Of a stretch of DNA of 64,000 nt, positions 1-12,517 are shown piece after piece. The notes below the pieces were generated by a model. That model did no database searches. It was not told the origin of the DNA and worked only from the letters and a program-made list of their open reading frames with translations. The position numbers were made by a program, and so were the translations under genes. The DNA comes from Diphasiastrum complanatum. Lineage: Eukaryota; Streptophyta; Lycopodiopsida; Lycopodiales; Lycopodiaceae. Position 1 is the first letter of the stretch. Each line of letters begins with the position of its first letter. Location: contig CM055095.1 of the NCBI GenBank assembly GCA_029204225.1, positions 63,906,136 to 63,970,135 of the forward strand, read 5' to 3'.

Positions 1-928
1 TGGACAAACATATCGCTATGTCATTCCCAAATGAGTCTGTTTGTACTATGAGCATAATACGGAGCAATAAATATTAATCCATTTTTTTATGGACAAGACT
101 GAAGCCAATCGTTTCTGCTACATAGAATTTGAGAGAAAAGGAGATTGGGGTGCTCTAACAACTATTCAATAGTGATGAATGGTGGAGCTAGCAACATAGA
201 CAAGGTGATTGTGAGCAGCAAATAAGTAATTGGTGGTGTAGAGAGGAAACAAACACAAGTTTGTGCAACTTCTAGTGTGGTTTTGTGTCATTTTTTTGTG
301 ACTACAAATTTCGTTTTCAATGACTTCTTTTGTTAACGTTCATTGTAGCAAAGCTAGGAAGTTCTTTCATGCAAATTTTTTTGCATAGTTTTTATCCGTG
401 GATTGTTGTCATCAAATATAGCAAGGTGCTACATTAGATGCAATTGGAGGAGAGTAGGGTTTATGAATGCCTCCCTGCTTTATGCTAGTTGATTACCAAA
501 GTTTTCGAAGCAGTTTAAGGTGTTTTCATAGTACATTTGTGCTTGCATTTTTGTAGTTTAGGGTTTAGGGTTTGCGCAATCAAATTTTTTTATATATATA
601 TTGTATTTCATCACTTCTTTCTTCACCCATGGTAGGTGAGTGTGGAGGTGGCATGTGGGAGGAGGTTGTGTTGTTGGATCAAAATTAGGTCCCCATTGTG
701 GATCAAGGTCCAAAAGATAGTGTTGCCTTTGTTGAAGCCACGATCACTTTAATGCTCGCATGAGGGTGAGGTCGCATCTTTTGGCTTACGCAACCTAATG
801 AAAGGAAAACATGCTATTACTCTGTGCACATAATTTGTCAAGGACAAGCAAGCCATGCTTCTAGAGGCTTATGGTGAGATTAACATTCGTGCATCCTACA
901 TCTCTAGGTGCAACACCTATAGCGCTTT
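1..928. other. No gene recognised; short telomere-like motif
   Basis: No open frame here resembles a known protein. The stretch is moderately AT-rich. Positions 557-573 hold two and a half copies of the plant telomere-type heptamer TTTAGGG, which also occurs as a telo-box in many plant promoters; nothing else marks a promoter here. Confidence 0.5.
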
Positions 929-1010
929 TGCTATGAACTTAATCATAGATGTTGGTATCAAATGAAGCATAAGATAGCAAAAAACGTTTGCATACGCAGA
1001 CCTTCCATGA
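929..1010 (-). repeat. LTR-terminus fragment of a dispersed family
   Basis: Starting TGCTATGAACTTAATC, this piece matches the starts of sequences at 36191 and 50049 (TGTTATCAAC and TGTTACGAAC), all continuing with a block like ATGTTGGTATC and then AAGCATAAGA. At 50049 the block abuts a tRNA-complementary primer site, so it is read here as the terminus of a minus-oriented LTR. Only the first 80 or so bases are recognisable. Confidence 0.45.
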
Positions 1011-1302
1011 GAATCAAAATAAGCTATTACAAGAAGTATATGTTGTATCGTGTGTAAATGGCTTAAAGCATCTTGTACTTATTTCAAAATAATCGTTGAA
1101 GGGGAAATATTGGAAAAGTGTGATAGTGATTTCATTTGCAATGAGTCATCTGACATGTGCTTGAGTTGTTTATTCCTTGTAATGTCAAAGTCCCCAAGCC
1201 ATATTGACATAACCGATTATAAGTTGATGAGTTATTGTTGTCGATAGTTCAGGGAGATTCTTAGAGTCCAACAGCTCTAATGTGACCCCAGATGGCATGT
1301 TA

Positions 1303-1816
1303 CTAGAGGACTTGAGGCCAATGGTGATACTCCTTTTGTTTCAAGGCTAAGGTGTGAGGAGAGTGGTATCTAGCATAAACAACTTGTTTATGCAATGAGA
1401 AACACTCCGTGTCATACCATCTGTTGTGGGTGCGTAATGAGATGAGAAAGTTTTCGAAGGATATGTTGTATTGGCAAATTGTAAAAGAGATTGAGATAAG
1501 AAGGCTGCTTCGACGAGGTGAAGGGAAAGCCATGGAGAAAAGTGGTTAAGGATGAGGTGTAAGTGGGAAGACCTGACGGAGAGAAAGTTGGGCGAGGGCG
1601 ATGGATGGGTCGGTGTGTCGTGACCGTGGTAATAGGATGTCCAAGGGATAGAAGCAGGAGGGAGTGATCAGAGATGGTAGGAGGTATAAAGTGGAAGGTA
1701 TGAAGGAATGGGATCAAAGCCGGTGAACCAATGAAGTAGTCCACAACACTATGTCCTCCCCCATGTGGGTGACAGGTAAAATATGACGATGAAGGCCAAC
1801 CAGGAAGGCCATTCAA
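1303..1816 (-). pseudogene. LINE endonuclease C-terminal fragment
   Basis: On the minus strand this reads as the end of an L1-type apurinic-endonuclease domain. The stretch at 1816-1640 contains GGGHSVVDYF followed by SDHS, the pattern that ends APE endonucleases of LINE ORF2. Downstream, in another frame (1533-1303), a WYDTECFSLHK block matches WYDTKCHSLHH of the LINE at 19.0-19.5 kb, so both belong to one family. Frameshifts separate the pieces and no reverse transcriptase follows. ORF1 sequence lies directly upstream at 1851-2126, so most of the endonuclease N-terminus is deleted. Confidence 0.6.
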
Positions 1817-1850
1817 TATGGCTAAGGAATGGGCCTCTGCTAAGCCAAAA

Positions 1851-2126
1851 TCAACTGCTCTCCAAAGTGAGTAGCCGGAGTATCTGCATCGTCCTGTCCA
1901 ATCCCTTAGTTAAAAGCAAATCTTTTGCCTCCTGGATGGGCTTATCCCCGTCGGGAATCCCTCTAACTCGGATATTGAGGGCTTTTTTAGCTCTTCTTTC
2001 TTGCTCAGAAAAGACATTTTCTAATGTAGAATTCACAAATGTGTGCTGAAACCGCCGCTTGAAGATCAGCCTTACCATCATTTTTGAGAACTCCCCCCTC
2101 CCATATGGGCGCCCTACTACCCTCAT
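1851..2126 (-). pseudogene. LINE ORF1 fragment
   Basis: The translated block [18 protein letters not shown] followed by [13 protein letters not shown] is nearly identical to the ORF1 protein of the LINE at 39.46-40.14 kb. In L1-type ORF1 proteins this region is the start of the RNA-binding RRM-like domain after the coiled coil. The fragment breaks off after about 70 residues and joins the endonuclease remnant, so this copy is an internally deleted, dead LINE. Confidence 0.6.
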
Positions 2127-2473
2127 CTAGATGGGCCCATGGACCCCTCCAATGCACTATGGAGTTCCATGCGTCATCCAATGAGAGAGAGAGAAGCCTA
2201 GGGGAGTTAAAGAATCTCCAAGAGCCTCCATAGGCTTATGGAAGGTCAAGAGACTCCTTCCATAACCTATGACTCTTTGAATGCCTTTTCTTGTGGGAGA
2301 TGTGCGACTCAATGGACACTTTAGAAGGGCCGGCCTCCTACTAGGTCCATTGCCCAAGTTGTGCATGTATACTTTGGTCCTAGACCAATAAGTATTGGGT
2401 TCAAGGTTGAGGCCCAAGGTCTAAAAAAATAGTCATCCAATGACTTTCTAACACCTCTCTAGGTTCCAATACC

Positions 2474-2641
2474 TCCATCCAAGGTATAGACACCTACTTG
2501 CCCTTAATCTAAGGCACCTATCCTTAATACTAAGGGTACCCCTTATCCAAGGGTCACGTGACTCCATACCTCCAAACTAAGGTATAGTCACTTGTCTGCC
2601 CTTATCTAAGGGCACATACCCTTAATCCTAAGGGTACCTTG
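2474..2641. repeat. Two-copy tandem repeat, about 98-bp period
   Basis: A unit with AAGGTATAG, TTGCCCTTA and CTAAGGGTACC at 2474-2545 recurs with small changes at 2572-2641. It lies in an LTR-like stretch (about 2.4-2.9 kb) that runs up to a tRNA primer site. No coding capacity is seen in 2127-2925. Confidence 0.6.
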
Positions 2642-2927
2642 CCATTTAGCCTCCAACACTAAATGGACCTAAGGGGTCTGAAGTACTGCTAGTTACATAG
2701 GTATGTAACAATATGGTTGGCTTTGGGCCTTATTATTCATTGTTTGGACATTTGGACATATTACTGGAGAGTGGGGGCCTTATTCGAGGGCGCACTAATA
2801 TCCCTCCAGTTGGGCCCTAACCACTGGAAGCTTCCTTCTAGGGCTTCCTCTAGGCTAGGGTTAAGTCTTGCTTATGTGATGCTTTCATAGCTTAGCTCTA
2901 GATCAATTGTGGCTTCAATGCGTAACT

Positions 2928-2939
2928 TGGTATCAGAGC
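2928..2939 (+). other. Primer-binding site of a decayed LTR element
   Basis: TGGTATCAGAGC is the complement of the 3' end of plant initiator-Met tRNA, the usual primer of plant LTR retrotransposons. The upstream 500 bases look like a plus-oriented LTR, but no second LTR copy or clear 5' end was found. The interval 2940-3254 would be the leader of this element; it carries no gene I can support and is interrupted by element C. Confidence 0.45.
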
Positions 2940-3259
2940 AACTTTCCTTTGCACCACTTTTGCAGATTTAGTAAAGGCTGTCCATCGCCCTACTAACCCA
3001 TCACTTTCGTTGATTTTTTCATCAGATTTCCATCGTTTGTCCAGATTGACCTTACCATGTAAAAACATAATGCTTTTTGGTTTCCGAGGGAAGGCTCGAA
3101 CTTGGGACCAAAGAAACTTTGGATGCCAAGCTAACCCACTCAGCCACCCATTTGGTTTGTAAACATAATGGCAATAACAATCTTGGTACTCTTTGTGAGT
3201 TGTGCATGGAAAATGACTATTCCATCGATCCAGCCAAGACAACACCACATCAGGATGTC

Positions 3260-3726
3260 TGTAAAGACCACTAGGGAAAACCCCTAAGATGAGGATAGGA
3301 AAACACAACAACAGAGACTATGGAGCCAAAACCACCCAACCAAACCTAGATCCCTCCTGGATCTAGCCCCCAAGCCATGCCATTTGATAGCAAGAGGAGA
3401 AGAGCTCAACTGGTAACCTAGACCAAGTCGTCGACGAGATAATCTCTACCTCAATCTATAGAGAGTAGGATCCTGTGCATGAACCCATGCAATCCCCATG
3501 CAGGTCAACTATAAATAGGTCGCAGCTCTTCATGCATTCCTCCTGCTTATATCCGTCACATGTACATGCAATACTCCATATGTCTCAATTAGAGTGTCTG
3601 GGTCCTCTCAAGGTCATTAGTCAACAGGCCTCGACGTGGAATTAAATTTCGGCGTGACCAGTATCTGGAGGGCCGGTCTACCATATTAGGACTATTCTAT
3701 GTCTTTAACTGAATATGGCTGTAACA
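3260..3726 (-). repeat. 3' LTR of element C
   Basis: 467 bp. Followed on the right by TTCTTCCTCCCTTAAAC, which on the minus strand is the purine-rich tract that primes plus-strand synthesis just before a 3' LTR. Preceded by target duplication ATGTC. Confidence 0.85.
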
Positions 3727-6260
3727 TTCTTCCTCCCTTAAACAGGTTCTGTCCTCAGAACAGGAAAAAGAAAACATGAAATTATTCCTTAAGCTTTCAA
3801 GTCTTACCCATGAATCATTATTCTTAGTCTGATCTTTTCCATCTGAATAAGTACTCCGAGATGCAACAATTCTTCAATTGCTTGCCTCTACTCAAGAATA
3901 CTAACTCAAATTCCAAAGATACACTAAGCTATAAATCTTCCAAATGGGTTGATCTACTCCAAAATAAAAGTTCATCACCTTCATGTAATCCAAATTCTAT
4001 ATTAACTCAGGTGAATTAACATATATTTTTGAGGCTAAATCCCTAATTATAGTCTAAACTTATCCACAATTTCTTGCAGAAAATAATGCTTCTTGGTACA
4101 ATTATTCTTAGAATACCAAAATATTCTAAAATACAACAATTCAATTAAAATCTCTAGGAGATCCATCAAGTCTCAGACAGCTATAACCGATCCAGAGTAC
4201 TGCAGTTACTCGAAGGAGTTAATATCCCCATTTCTAGCACCATATGCCAGAAATCAGCAACTATTTGTATCTATAAATTTGGAGATATAGACTGAACTTT
4301 GTACACAAGTACTTATAGACTACAATCTGTAGTAGAATACCATCCACTAAGGTAAGCAAAATCTCCTCATAAGCAGAAAACAATTTACTTAATAAGAAAT
4401 GCTTGTGAGATCCATAGAACTCAATAAAACACCGGAGTAAAGATTAGAAATCATACACTTATAATAAATAAGTATCTGTTTATGATTCCAACCAAGTCAG
4501 CTGAATTTGAAAATTTCAGTTTACCATTCTTGGAATCATTAGGATCCCTGTATCGAATTGGAGCTCTCAGGGATACTATCACTAATGAATCAAGTCTATT
4601 CCTCAACTGAGAAATACTCACCCAAGAATTCCGTATAGAGGCCTATGCACACAATTTTCTGATGAATCCAAATGACTTATAAATTATGTGTCTTACAAGC
4701 AATACACACAAAACTAACAGTTTTCGGCGAATTCTCTTCACACTGTCCGTTTTTACAATTAACTTCCACAGGAGTAAATCAACTACTCAAGTTAATTGCC
4801 CAGTATTAGAAATCTTAAATGTCTAGGTGCAGCTCTTGATTGTACTAGTACAAACACCACATTTAGATCCTTATCCAAATCACTCTTAAGTTAACCTATA
4901 GGATCTATCAGAACAGATCTGTTAACTCTGCAAGTATTGTTCAAACACAATACTACGATCATAGTCTATGTCCGCCCGACTAGATTAAGTGCACCAGATA
5001 ACCTTAGTAACCAGGAATACATAGTAGATCCAAACAAGATTAAGCGTGCACATATGAGAATAATCTCACTGATGACCAGTACATAAACACATATGTCCAT
5101 ATCTGGCAGATTTCCTTTAAAAATCCGCATATGTTACTCACATATATCATTGGAGAATCTTGTAACTTAGCTACTAAAGATTCTATTTCTCTTGAGTAAT
5201 AAACATATTTGGAAATCTCTGAGACTAAGAACACTTTCTCTCTCACGAGTTTTCCAACCCAATTACCTCTTGGACCAAATTTCTTCCATTTAATCAACCC
5301 CTCCCAAATCCTAGTCCTCCAACCAAGATCAGGTTGATTCAATATAGACACTCCATTATCAAAATTACTTCTATCCCTGCCAACTGGGATTAGTAACTTC
5401 TGATCTTACTCAATACTACTTATAATGATTTCCAATTTCAATCCTTTTCCTAGTTCCAGATTGTTCCACACAATCCCTAGAGAATTTCTCTCAACTTTGT
5501 GCAACTAATAGGTCCTTATAAAAGAATCTTACCATCACTTCACCTCTCCCTTTAAGAGAATTTCCAATTTCTTATAAAGGTTTTTTTTGGAGAGATGACA
5601 AATGAAAATCTCATAATCGTGAAAAGTCAATAATAAATGCCTTCCAAATAGGATTCACTCTATTAGACACATGACTTTTCTTCTAAGTATTCTCAATACG
5701 AGTGATAGTAACTATCATCTATTTGAGCACTATCTATGCATAAGAGACAATCTGGGATTAAGAAATTGAAAATACCAACTATCCTGGAACATTTCAAATT
5801 CCAAGCCTTATCCAAGTAGATTATAAAACAGTCCTTCCAAAAAGAAATTCCCATACTTGAAGGATCATATGAATTTTTAGTGGTGGAGGTCCATATTTAA
5901 GAAATTCAAGAAGAAGTAAGGTTCTTTAAAAGGTGAGAAATAGCTTTAAGGGTTTCCGATTTGATATTTACGAGATACCATTGAGGGATCCGGTTAAGAA
6001 TCCTCTCCGAATACCCTAAACAAGTTTAACCAATGGTTTCAACTATTAGCATTACTAATGTTAAATAATTCTCGCACAAGAATTCCCCTTTGAAATCATT
6101 GATGTCCCAGACAATCGGTTCTTTCTCCAAGAAAGTTCTTTGCCTTTAGATCTGCTCATCAGAAAATCAAAAAAATTATCTGACCATCCTATATCCAACA
6201 TAGGATCTGATCTTCAACCATTCCCAGAAAAAATACCTCCTACCATTGAATTCTCCATTT

Positions 6261-6380
6261 CCTTAAGTTTTCACTGTAGACGACAATATCATCTAAGAAT
6301 ACACTAGGCATTGTCCCCCGGTATGGACGAGAAATCTCATTCATAAACAGTTGAAATAACCCAGGTGTATTCGTCAGAAA
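6261..6380 (-). pseudogene. Gypsy reverse-transcriptase palm fragment (element C)
   Basis: Forty codons read without a stop. They contain TNTPGLFQLFMNEI, corresponding to the conserved LTNAPATFQ...MN block of Ty3/gypsy reverse transcriptases, and FLDDIVVYS, the catalytic F/YxDD box with both aspartates kept. Sequence on either side is interrupted by stops and shifts. This fixes element C as Ty3/gypsy and its direction as minus, in agreement with the primer site. Confidence 0.7.
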
Positions 6381-7248
6381 CCAAAAGGAACCATTTGAAA
6401 ATTCTAACCAACTGAAGGTATGAAGTAATAGATTTCCAATATCTATATCCGAAATGGTATAAGGAATTCAATTTCTTCAAGAAGATCTTTAACCACATTA
6501 TCTGATAATCCAGAGATGTTAAAACTCCATTTTGGAATTCCTAATACCAGATATGCACATATCTATTCCACCAAGTACTGGAGAGTACCCCCATATTTTG
6601 TTCCTAATGACCACAAAAATCCATTACAAAATTGTGATTTAACAAGAATCTGCACATGGTTTTACCGTCATATAAACAACCCATCTGGTTGGTACTAACA
6701 TTCCGAACTCCTACCAAGCTGAGAGCTTAGGAATAAGGCTCTTTACAGTACAAATGTGAACCAAGTGTCCATTCTCGTTCCATCACTATTTCCATTAACA
6801 AATAGGGTCAACTCATGGTCCTATAGATATTCTAAAATAAATTCAACTTAATGAATTCAATAAACCGGGTGATATGCAATTTTCTTGCAAGGATTATTTA
6901 ACCAATCCAAATTACATAACACAATCACATTTACCCTCAGGTGTCTCATTTTCTTCCTCCCTTAGATTTTTTTGGTTACCCGAAAAATTTCATCAGCGAA
7001 GGCACCGAAAACTCCTTTGACACAAGTAAAATGCTAGGCTGCTATCCTTTTGACTACACTAGCTTAAGTAATTACTTCGTTAAAGTTTGCCTAAAACTAA
7101 TGGGAAATCCATAAAATTTCGACCCGGGTACTCTTTTACGATATTCAATACACTTGTTTTTTATCGAATATAGAGTTACCTTCATAAATATTATGACCTT
7201 TATTCCATTTATTCACTTTAACAATTATCTCAAAAGCTTTAGTTTGCC

Positions 7249-7547
7249 CATAGAATCAATAAACCGTTAACGGTTCAGTACGGTTCTGAAACCGTACTTT
7301 GAACCGTACGGTTCACAATCTTTTTTTGGGCAGAACCGTATAAACCGTGAAATAAATAATTAATTAATCGATTAATTTTTTTTTCCCCCCACCCCCAAAA
7401 CGAGCTATGAGGGGTTTTGGGGGGAAAATTAAAATAAATAAATAATTAATTGATTTTTATATGAACCGACCACGGTTCAAGGAACCGTGGTACGGTTTCC
7501 TTCCATTGTTCCCAGGACCCACGGTTTTGGGAACCGTGGGTTCTATG
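7249..7547. mobile_element. Probable hAT-like MITE
   Basis: A 0.3-kb, non-coding stretch inside element C has inverted ends (CATAGAA at the left and its complement TTCTATG at the right) and near-identical flanks (AGTTTGCCCA on the left, AGTTGCCCA on the right) resembling the 8-bp duplication of hAT transposons. Inside are repeated AACCGT/ACGGTT palindromes and an AT-rich core. It carries no transposase. Family assignment is inference. Confidence 0.45.
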
Positions 7548-9347
7548 AGTTGCCCAATCCTAACGATCAAATCATTGAGAACAAGCCTATCGGTGCTCCA
7601 CCGTAGTCGAAAAGGAAGAACCCTAAAGCACCATTTAACTCAAATTTACAAGGAGTATCGATACTCGAGAGTTAAAGTGGTTAAATAGCATAGTACCAAG
7701 GAATCGAAATCCTTTAACCGGGTACATGCCTGATAACCGTACCACTTCCATCGTTTTGTCAAGATCGGTTTAGGAAAATTCAGACCGACTAATACAGCTG
7801 GACACAAAAAACAATCGGTACCAAAGTTCCACAAAAAATTTGGCTTACAAGTAACTGTCAAGGTAACCCACCAAAGCCTAATGTCAAGTGATAAGGTCTA
7901 GTACGTGCATATTGTCCAAGGAGAAGAAAAAACCAAATTCAAAAAAAATTCATGCACAATGAAAAAGCCTAGACCACAAAAAAACCTCTCATGACACATA
8001 ATCAAAAACCCTAAAAGGTTTTTTTTTATAAAGAAAGGGACGGTAGTTCCCTGCTCCAGCGCCGCCACCATCGGACAGCTGAGTCTTCACCAAGCGAGAG
8101 GGGAGGGAGAGATTTGCAGTGGGGTAACGCTCCTCCTCGGCCCTTATGCTGCCTCATCAGTTAAAAATCAAGCACCCATCACGTCCTGACTAGCAACAGT
8201 GAGCTTCACCGCCATTTCCATGCTAAATTCCAGGTCAGATGGCGCTTTCCAACAGCTCGAAATCAGGCGCTACGTTGTCATGGTTAGAAACAGGCTTTAC
8301 AGCCCTTTCAACTTGGCAGATTGTGTATCCTGTTCCAGCAATCCACTAAAGCCTACCATCAGCCCTACATCACTTACAGGTAACTCTCTGAGAGGATTCT
8401 ATAGTAAGGCGGACAGAGGATTCAAATAGAGCCATCGAAACGAGGGTTCCACGGTCTAGACCAGCGCCCTACTCGTTCACAGATGGCCTTACCACCACAC
8501 TGGTGAACAACGAGCAAAGGCTCTCAAAAGGATTCATTTTCATGTATGAGTCACATTCCAAGCTACTCTTTTTCTTCAACAGGTTTGCTTGCAGGGCAGC
8601 GACCCTCTAAGAAGCTTCCCTTTGTAACTGAACAGAGGTGCCAACCTCTACCAAACCAGATTTAACAAAGGTTCAGAACATGCTTCAGTGTTCCAAAGAC
8701 AAGGAAAGGAGTTACTGTATTTTACAGCTCTAAATCTTTCTACAGTCAGCAAGCAAACAATCCAAGAAAGCTTTCACAGGGTTCAACTGCATGCATCACT
8801 TACACCAAATCTTTATCTGATTTTCTAAAGAATGGGCAACTACAATTTCACCATTCTATGTTTTCAGTTTGCATGAAACACAAGAGGATTAGTCACAAAT
8901 TCTCCACATGCAATCATTAAATTCAAGATTTCCAGCAATAGTTTAGTTTATTCATTCAGGATAAATTGATTCCTCATCAATCTATCAACAAACATTCTGC
9001 TACTAATCTGAATCTATCTGTCCAAAACATTATGGATTCATGCAAATTGTTCAACCCAAAAAACAGATTTAGACAAAAAAGTGGATTCTACTCATGCAGA
9101 TCATTCTACTTCTAATGAAACTTTCTCAAGGCTTCAGAAAAATAGGAACGAATTCCTCACTAATCCACAACATCTCTAATAAAATCAAACAAGGAGAAGA
9201 GCACTCTACCACCAAGTTTGAAAAGCATGCTTCACACATGAATTAGTGAATCCAAACCCAACTTCCCTTGACAAAACAGCACTCCATCCGGGATGTGAAT
9301 CCAAGTGCGTACTTGTCTCATCCCATCCAAGACCGCATCTTAGCCGG

Positions 9348-9359
9348 GCTCTGATACCA
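9348..9359 (-). other. Primer-binding site of element C
   Basis: GCTCTGATACCA is the reverse complement of TGGTATCAGAGC, the initiator-Met tRNA primer site. It abuts the 5' LTR (9361) and sets the element's orientation. Confidence 0.85.
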
Positions 9360-9360
9360 A

Positions 9361-9845
9361 TGTAAAGACCACTAGGGATAACCCTAAGATGAGGATAGGA
9401 AAACACAACATGAGAGACTATGGAGCCAAAACCACCCAACCAAACCTAGATCCTCCTGGATCTAGCCCCAAGCCATGCCATGTGATAGCAAGAGGAGAAG
9501 AGCTCAACTGGTAAACCTAGACCAAGTCGTCGACGGGATAATCTCTACCTCAATATATAGAGAGTAAGATCCTGTGCATGAACCCATGCAATCCCCATGC
9601 ACGTCAACTATAATAGGTCGCAGCTCTTCATGCATTCCTCCTGCCTATATCTGTCACACGAACATGCACTACTCCATATGTCTCAATTAGAGTGTCTGGG
9701 TCCTCTCAAGGTCATTAGTCTGGGTTCCTCTCAAGGTCACCAACAGGCCTCGACGTGGAATTAAATCTCGGCGTGACCAGTATCTGGAGGGCCGGTCTAC
9801 CATATTAGGACTATTCCATGTCCTTAACTGAATATGGCCGTAACA
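9361..9845 (-). repeat. 5' LTR of element C
   Basis: 485 bp, longer than its partner because CTCTCAAGGTCA and neighbours are tandemly duplicated around 9700-9745. Followed by target duplication ATGTC (9846-9850). Confidence 0.85.
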
Positions 9846-9850
9846 ATGTC

Positions 9851-11904
9851 GGTCATTCTTGTTGCCCAAGAAGAACTCTAGGTTAAATCATAGGGTGCGG
9901 GCCATGACTAGCTTTGGCATTGCCACTCATGGTTAGTTGTTGCATGCCTAGACTGCATCTCCAAGATTTGATTCTACACAATGGGCTCCACTACACACTA
10001 AGGGTGGCTTGCTAAAAAATACGGGAAGAGCTTCATAACAAAAAGCCTAGAAGACTTGAGAGCTCTTTAAGAATGCCAAGCCAAGGTAACGCAGGTGAAT
10101 GATGAAAGTAAGGGCTTCTATCCCCATTCCACAACCTTTTTTTCACCTCCCTAAGCCCTTACTAGGCGCGGGCCCAAAGGGCACCACCTAGTGTGTGCAT
10201 GGCCCCTACTCATATGTGGCAGCCCTTATGGGCTCCACCTCACCCCTAGGTCACCTGGTCAACACCCTCCATAAGTCACCTCACCCATGTGACCCTTGGT
10301 GAAGTCTATCCCCCATATTCAAGGTCATTTTAATGACCCCACATGATCTTCTAGGCCTACCCTTGGACCCCTATACCTCCTCCGCCTCCTTTATAAATAT
10401 GTTTCTTTAAGTACTTATTTTATCTCTTTTTGCTTTCAAGTTTACTTATGAACTTAGCAAACAAGTTCTTTTAACTTAGAAAACAAAGCTTTTAAGGTAT
10501 AAACAGTAGTTATTATAGTGTATTTAGTCAACTTAGAAAGGGGGAGGTAAGTTCTTCTACTACTCCCTCATCGTCCTTTGTCACGACTACTTGCGCAAAT
10601 GCAAAGGTGGAGGGGGAAGTGAGCGTACACACCTTTCAAGCTATCCTCATGACCTTACTCACCAAATAAGATCTTCATTCTATATTTTATTGCATGGACA
10701 AAGTTTTGGGCACAAAAGCAATGCACAACCTTTGTGTATACTCATTGATCAATCCACAAGAGCTCTATGAGAAGATATGCCTCTAATTACATCATGTATA
10801 TGAACATTGTAGTGAGAGCAAGTTCTTGCAATATGATTAAGTAGTTTCTCCACTTTCCAAACATATAGGATTGTACTATTAGTCCAAATAATATTTGTTT
10901 TGGCATTGAGAACATTGTATAAGACTAGAAGCAATTTGAGTTAGATTTATCTATTATGCCATAATTCTTGATAAAGAAACATTGCATGTAAGAACAAATG
11001 TAAGATTTCTCTATGCTTTTGTGGTTTCAAATAAAGTATATAGCAATAATAGAACTATTAGTCTATTTTTGGAAGATATATTGCAGTCATGGGGAAAGAT
11101 ATATTCCTAATGTACATTGGGATGATATGAGCAACTATGTTTCTAAAAAGTACCTTGTTTCATTCATATCCTTGTTGACTTTAACTAGGCTCTGTAAGTA
11201 GCTCGAAGGAAGATAAAGCCTCTTCGTTGAAGCACATTCCAAAGGTACTTGTTTTCCTTTCTTGTTTCCCTTTTCTACCTATAAACTTTGGGAAGCACGT
11301 TCAATGAAAATTCATTCCTTGTATAAAACACAAGCAAAGGAATTACAAACCATACTTCTAGTGTTTGAATTTTTTTTTATTTTTCTTGGACAATTCTTTT
11401 TTGAAATGTGTAGGGACAATAGAGTAGTTGGAGGATTAGAGGATAGTAGAACCATGCTAACTCGGAGGAGAAGAATAGTAGATTGAGTGGTAGAATAACA
11501 TGCCAAGTAGCTCGATATATTTTAGGAGCAAGCAAAGCAAAGGAGAGCTGTGGTAGGGGAGCAATGATTGGTTGAAATAGAATATGATAGGAGTAGATGG
11601 TTAGGGGTAAAGTTGTAATATTCTTGGAGAAGCACTAGAGATCGTAAGGAAGGAAGTATCTAAGGATTGAGGGATGCATATGGTATGTATGCTGTTAGTG
11701 ACAATAGTAGAGAGAAGAAGCATGCCAATAATGGCTTAAATATTGTATCTTTTTCTATACGACAACCTTGATGTTCCATATTTTGGAATGATACATTTCA
11801 TGATCCCTAGTATGTAATCAACAAGAGATAGAAGTGCTGAAAATTTACTAGCAATCGTTGTGATTTCCTAATGCTTTGTGCTTGGGTTTTTTTTATTTTG
11901 GGGG
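9851..11904. other. No gene recognised
   Basis: About 2 kb between element C and a LINE fragment. Small open frames occur on both strands, but none shows a recognisable motif, and the base composition is like the surrounding repeat DNA. It may be more of the older LTR element that element C interrupted. Confidence 0.4.
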
Positions 11905-12135
11905 GGGGGAGAGAGAGGAAGAAAGAAAGCTTCATTAATTTTCCATGCCAAAAGGGCATATAAGACTAGTAAAATACATGTCAAGTGTGTGGTATCAGTG
12001 AGAGCATATGAAAACGTCTCCAAAATCATAGCAAAGAAAACAACATATTGAATACTATGAACTGAAATGAGTGAGATATGTACAAGTACAATGTTGCTAG
12101 ATATACAAAGTGAGGTATAGCAACATCAATATGAT
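11905..12135 (-). repeat. LINE 3'-end fragment
   Basis: The block AGGGCATATAAGACTAGTAAAATACAT (in part) resembles the 3' end of the LINE at 36.7 kb, and the block with GAACTGAAATGAGTGAGATATG at about 12058-12080 resembles 16465-16545, the 3' end of another LINE copy. A purine run (GA-rich, 11905-11930) lies at the end, as it does at 36635-36680. No coding sequence is left. Confidence 0.5.
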
Positions 12136-12139
12136 CTAG

Positions 12140-12517
12140 CCAGAGGGTTATGTGCTTAATGGCAAAGAGGATCGTGTCTGTAAACTCCACAAGGCGTTGT
12201 ATGGCCTGAAACAATCTTCGAGAGCATGGTTTCATCGAATCAACTCATTCTTTATCGAACAAGGATTGAACCAAGCTCTGCAGACTGTAAATGTTTACTT
12301 CAAGGCCATTCGACAATCCTTTATCATCATCACACTGTATGTGGACAATACGTTGCTATTCGACAATAATATCGAATTGATAAAGAATACCAAGAGGATG
12401 TTGTCTCTAGAATTCGAGATGACAGGATCTTGGAGAAGCTCATTACTATCTTGGGATCCAAATCCACAGAGACAGCTCCTCTACATTACTCAGCAGAGGT
12501 ATATCACATGTAAATAA
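12140..12517 (+). pseudogene. Ty1/copia reverse-transcriptase fragment
   Basis: The frame opens with PEGYVLNGK, then KLHKALYGLKQSSRAWF, a hallmark of copia reverse transcriptases, and about 50 residues later LYVDNTLLF. The catalytic YVDD box has become YVDN, losing the second aspartate. Integrase, RNase H and LTRs are absent, and a stop ends the frame after about 120 codons. It is an orphan fragment, unlike the intact copia element at 42-48.6 kb. Confidence 0.75.

Larger units (their letters stand above)
3260..9845 (-). mobile_element. Element C: complete decayed gypsy-type LTR retrotransposon
   Basis: Two LTRs (3260-3726 and 9361-9845), each starting TGTAAAGACC and ending GTAACA as read on the + strand, enclose about 5.6 kb. 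The flanking pentamers are identical (ATGTC at 3255-3259 and 9846-9850), a target-site duplication that proves one insertion. The primer site GCTCTGATACCA (9348-9359) abuts the right LTR, so the element is transcribed on the minus strand. The LTRs differ by about two dozen substitutions and a 22-bp tandem duplication in the right copy. Coding sequence is almost gone: only a 40-codon reverse-transcriptase block (6261-6380) is readable. The intervals 3727-6260 and 6381-9347 show no intact gene. Confidence 0.85.

Noticed and set aside
557-573. TTTAGGG repeats taken as telomeric DNA
   Set aside because: Only two and a half heptamers; too short for a telomere or an interstitial telomere tract.
2898-3311. 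137-codon minus-strand open frame
   Set aside because: It crosses the target duplication and LTR start of element C, so it is an accidental frame.
11013-11506. Cluster of 60-75-codon frames on both strands
   Set aside because: No recognisable domains, overlapping on opposite strands and no conserved blocks.
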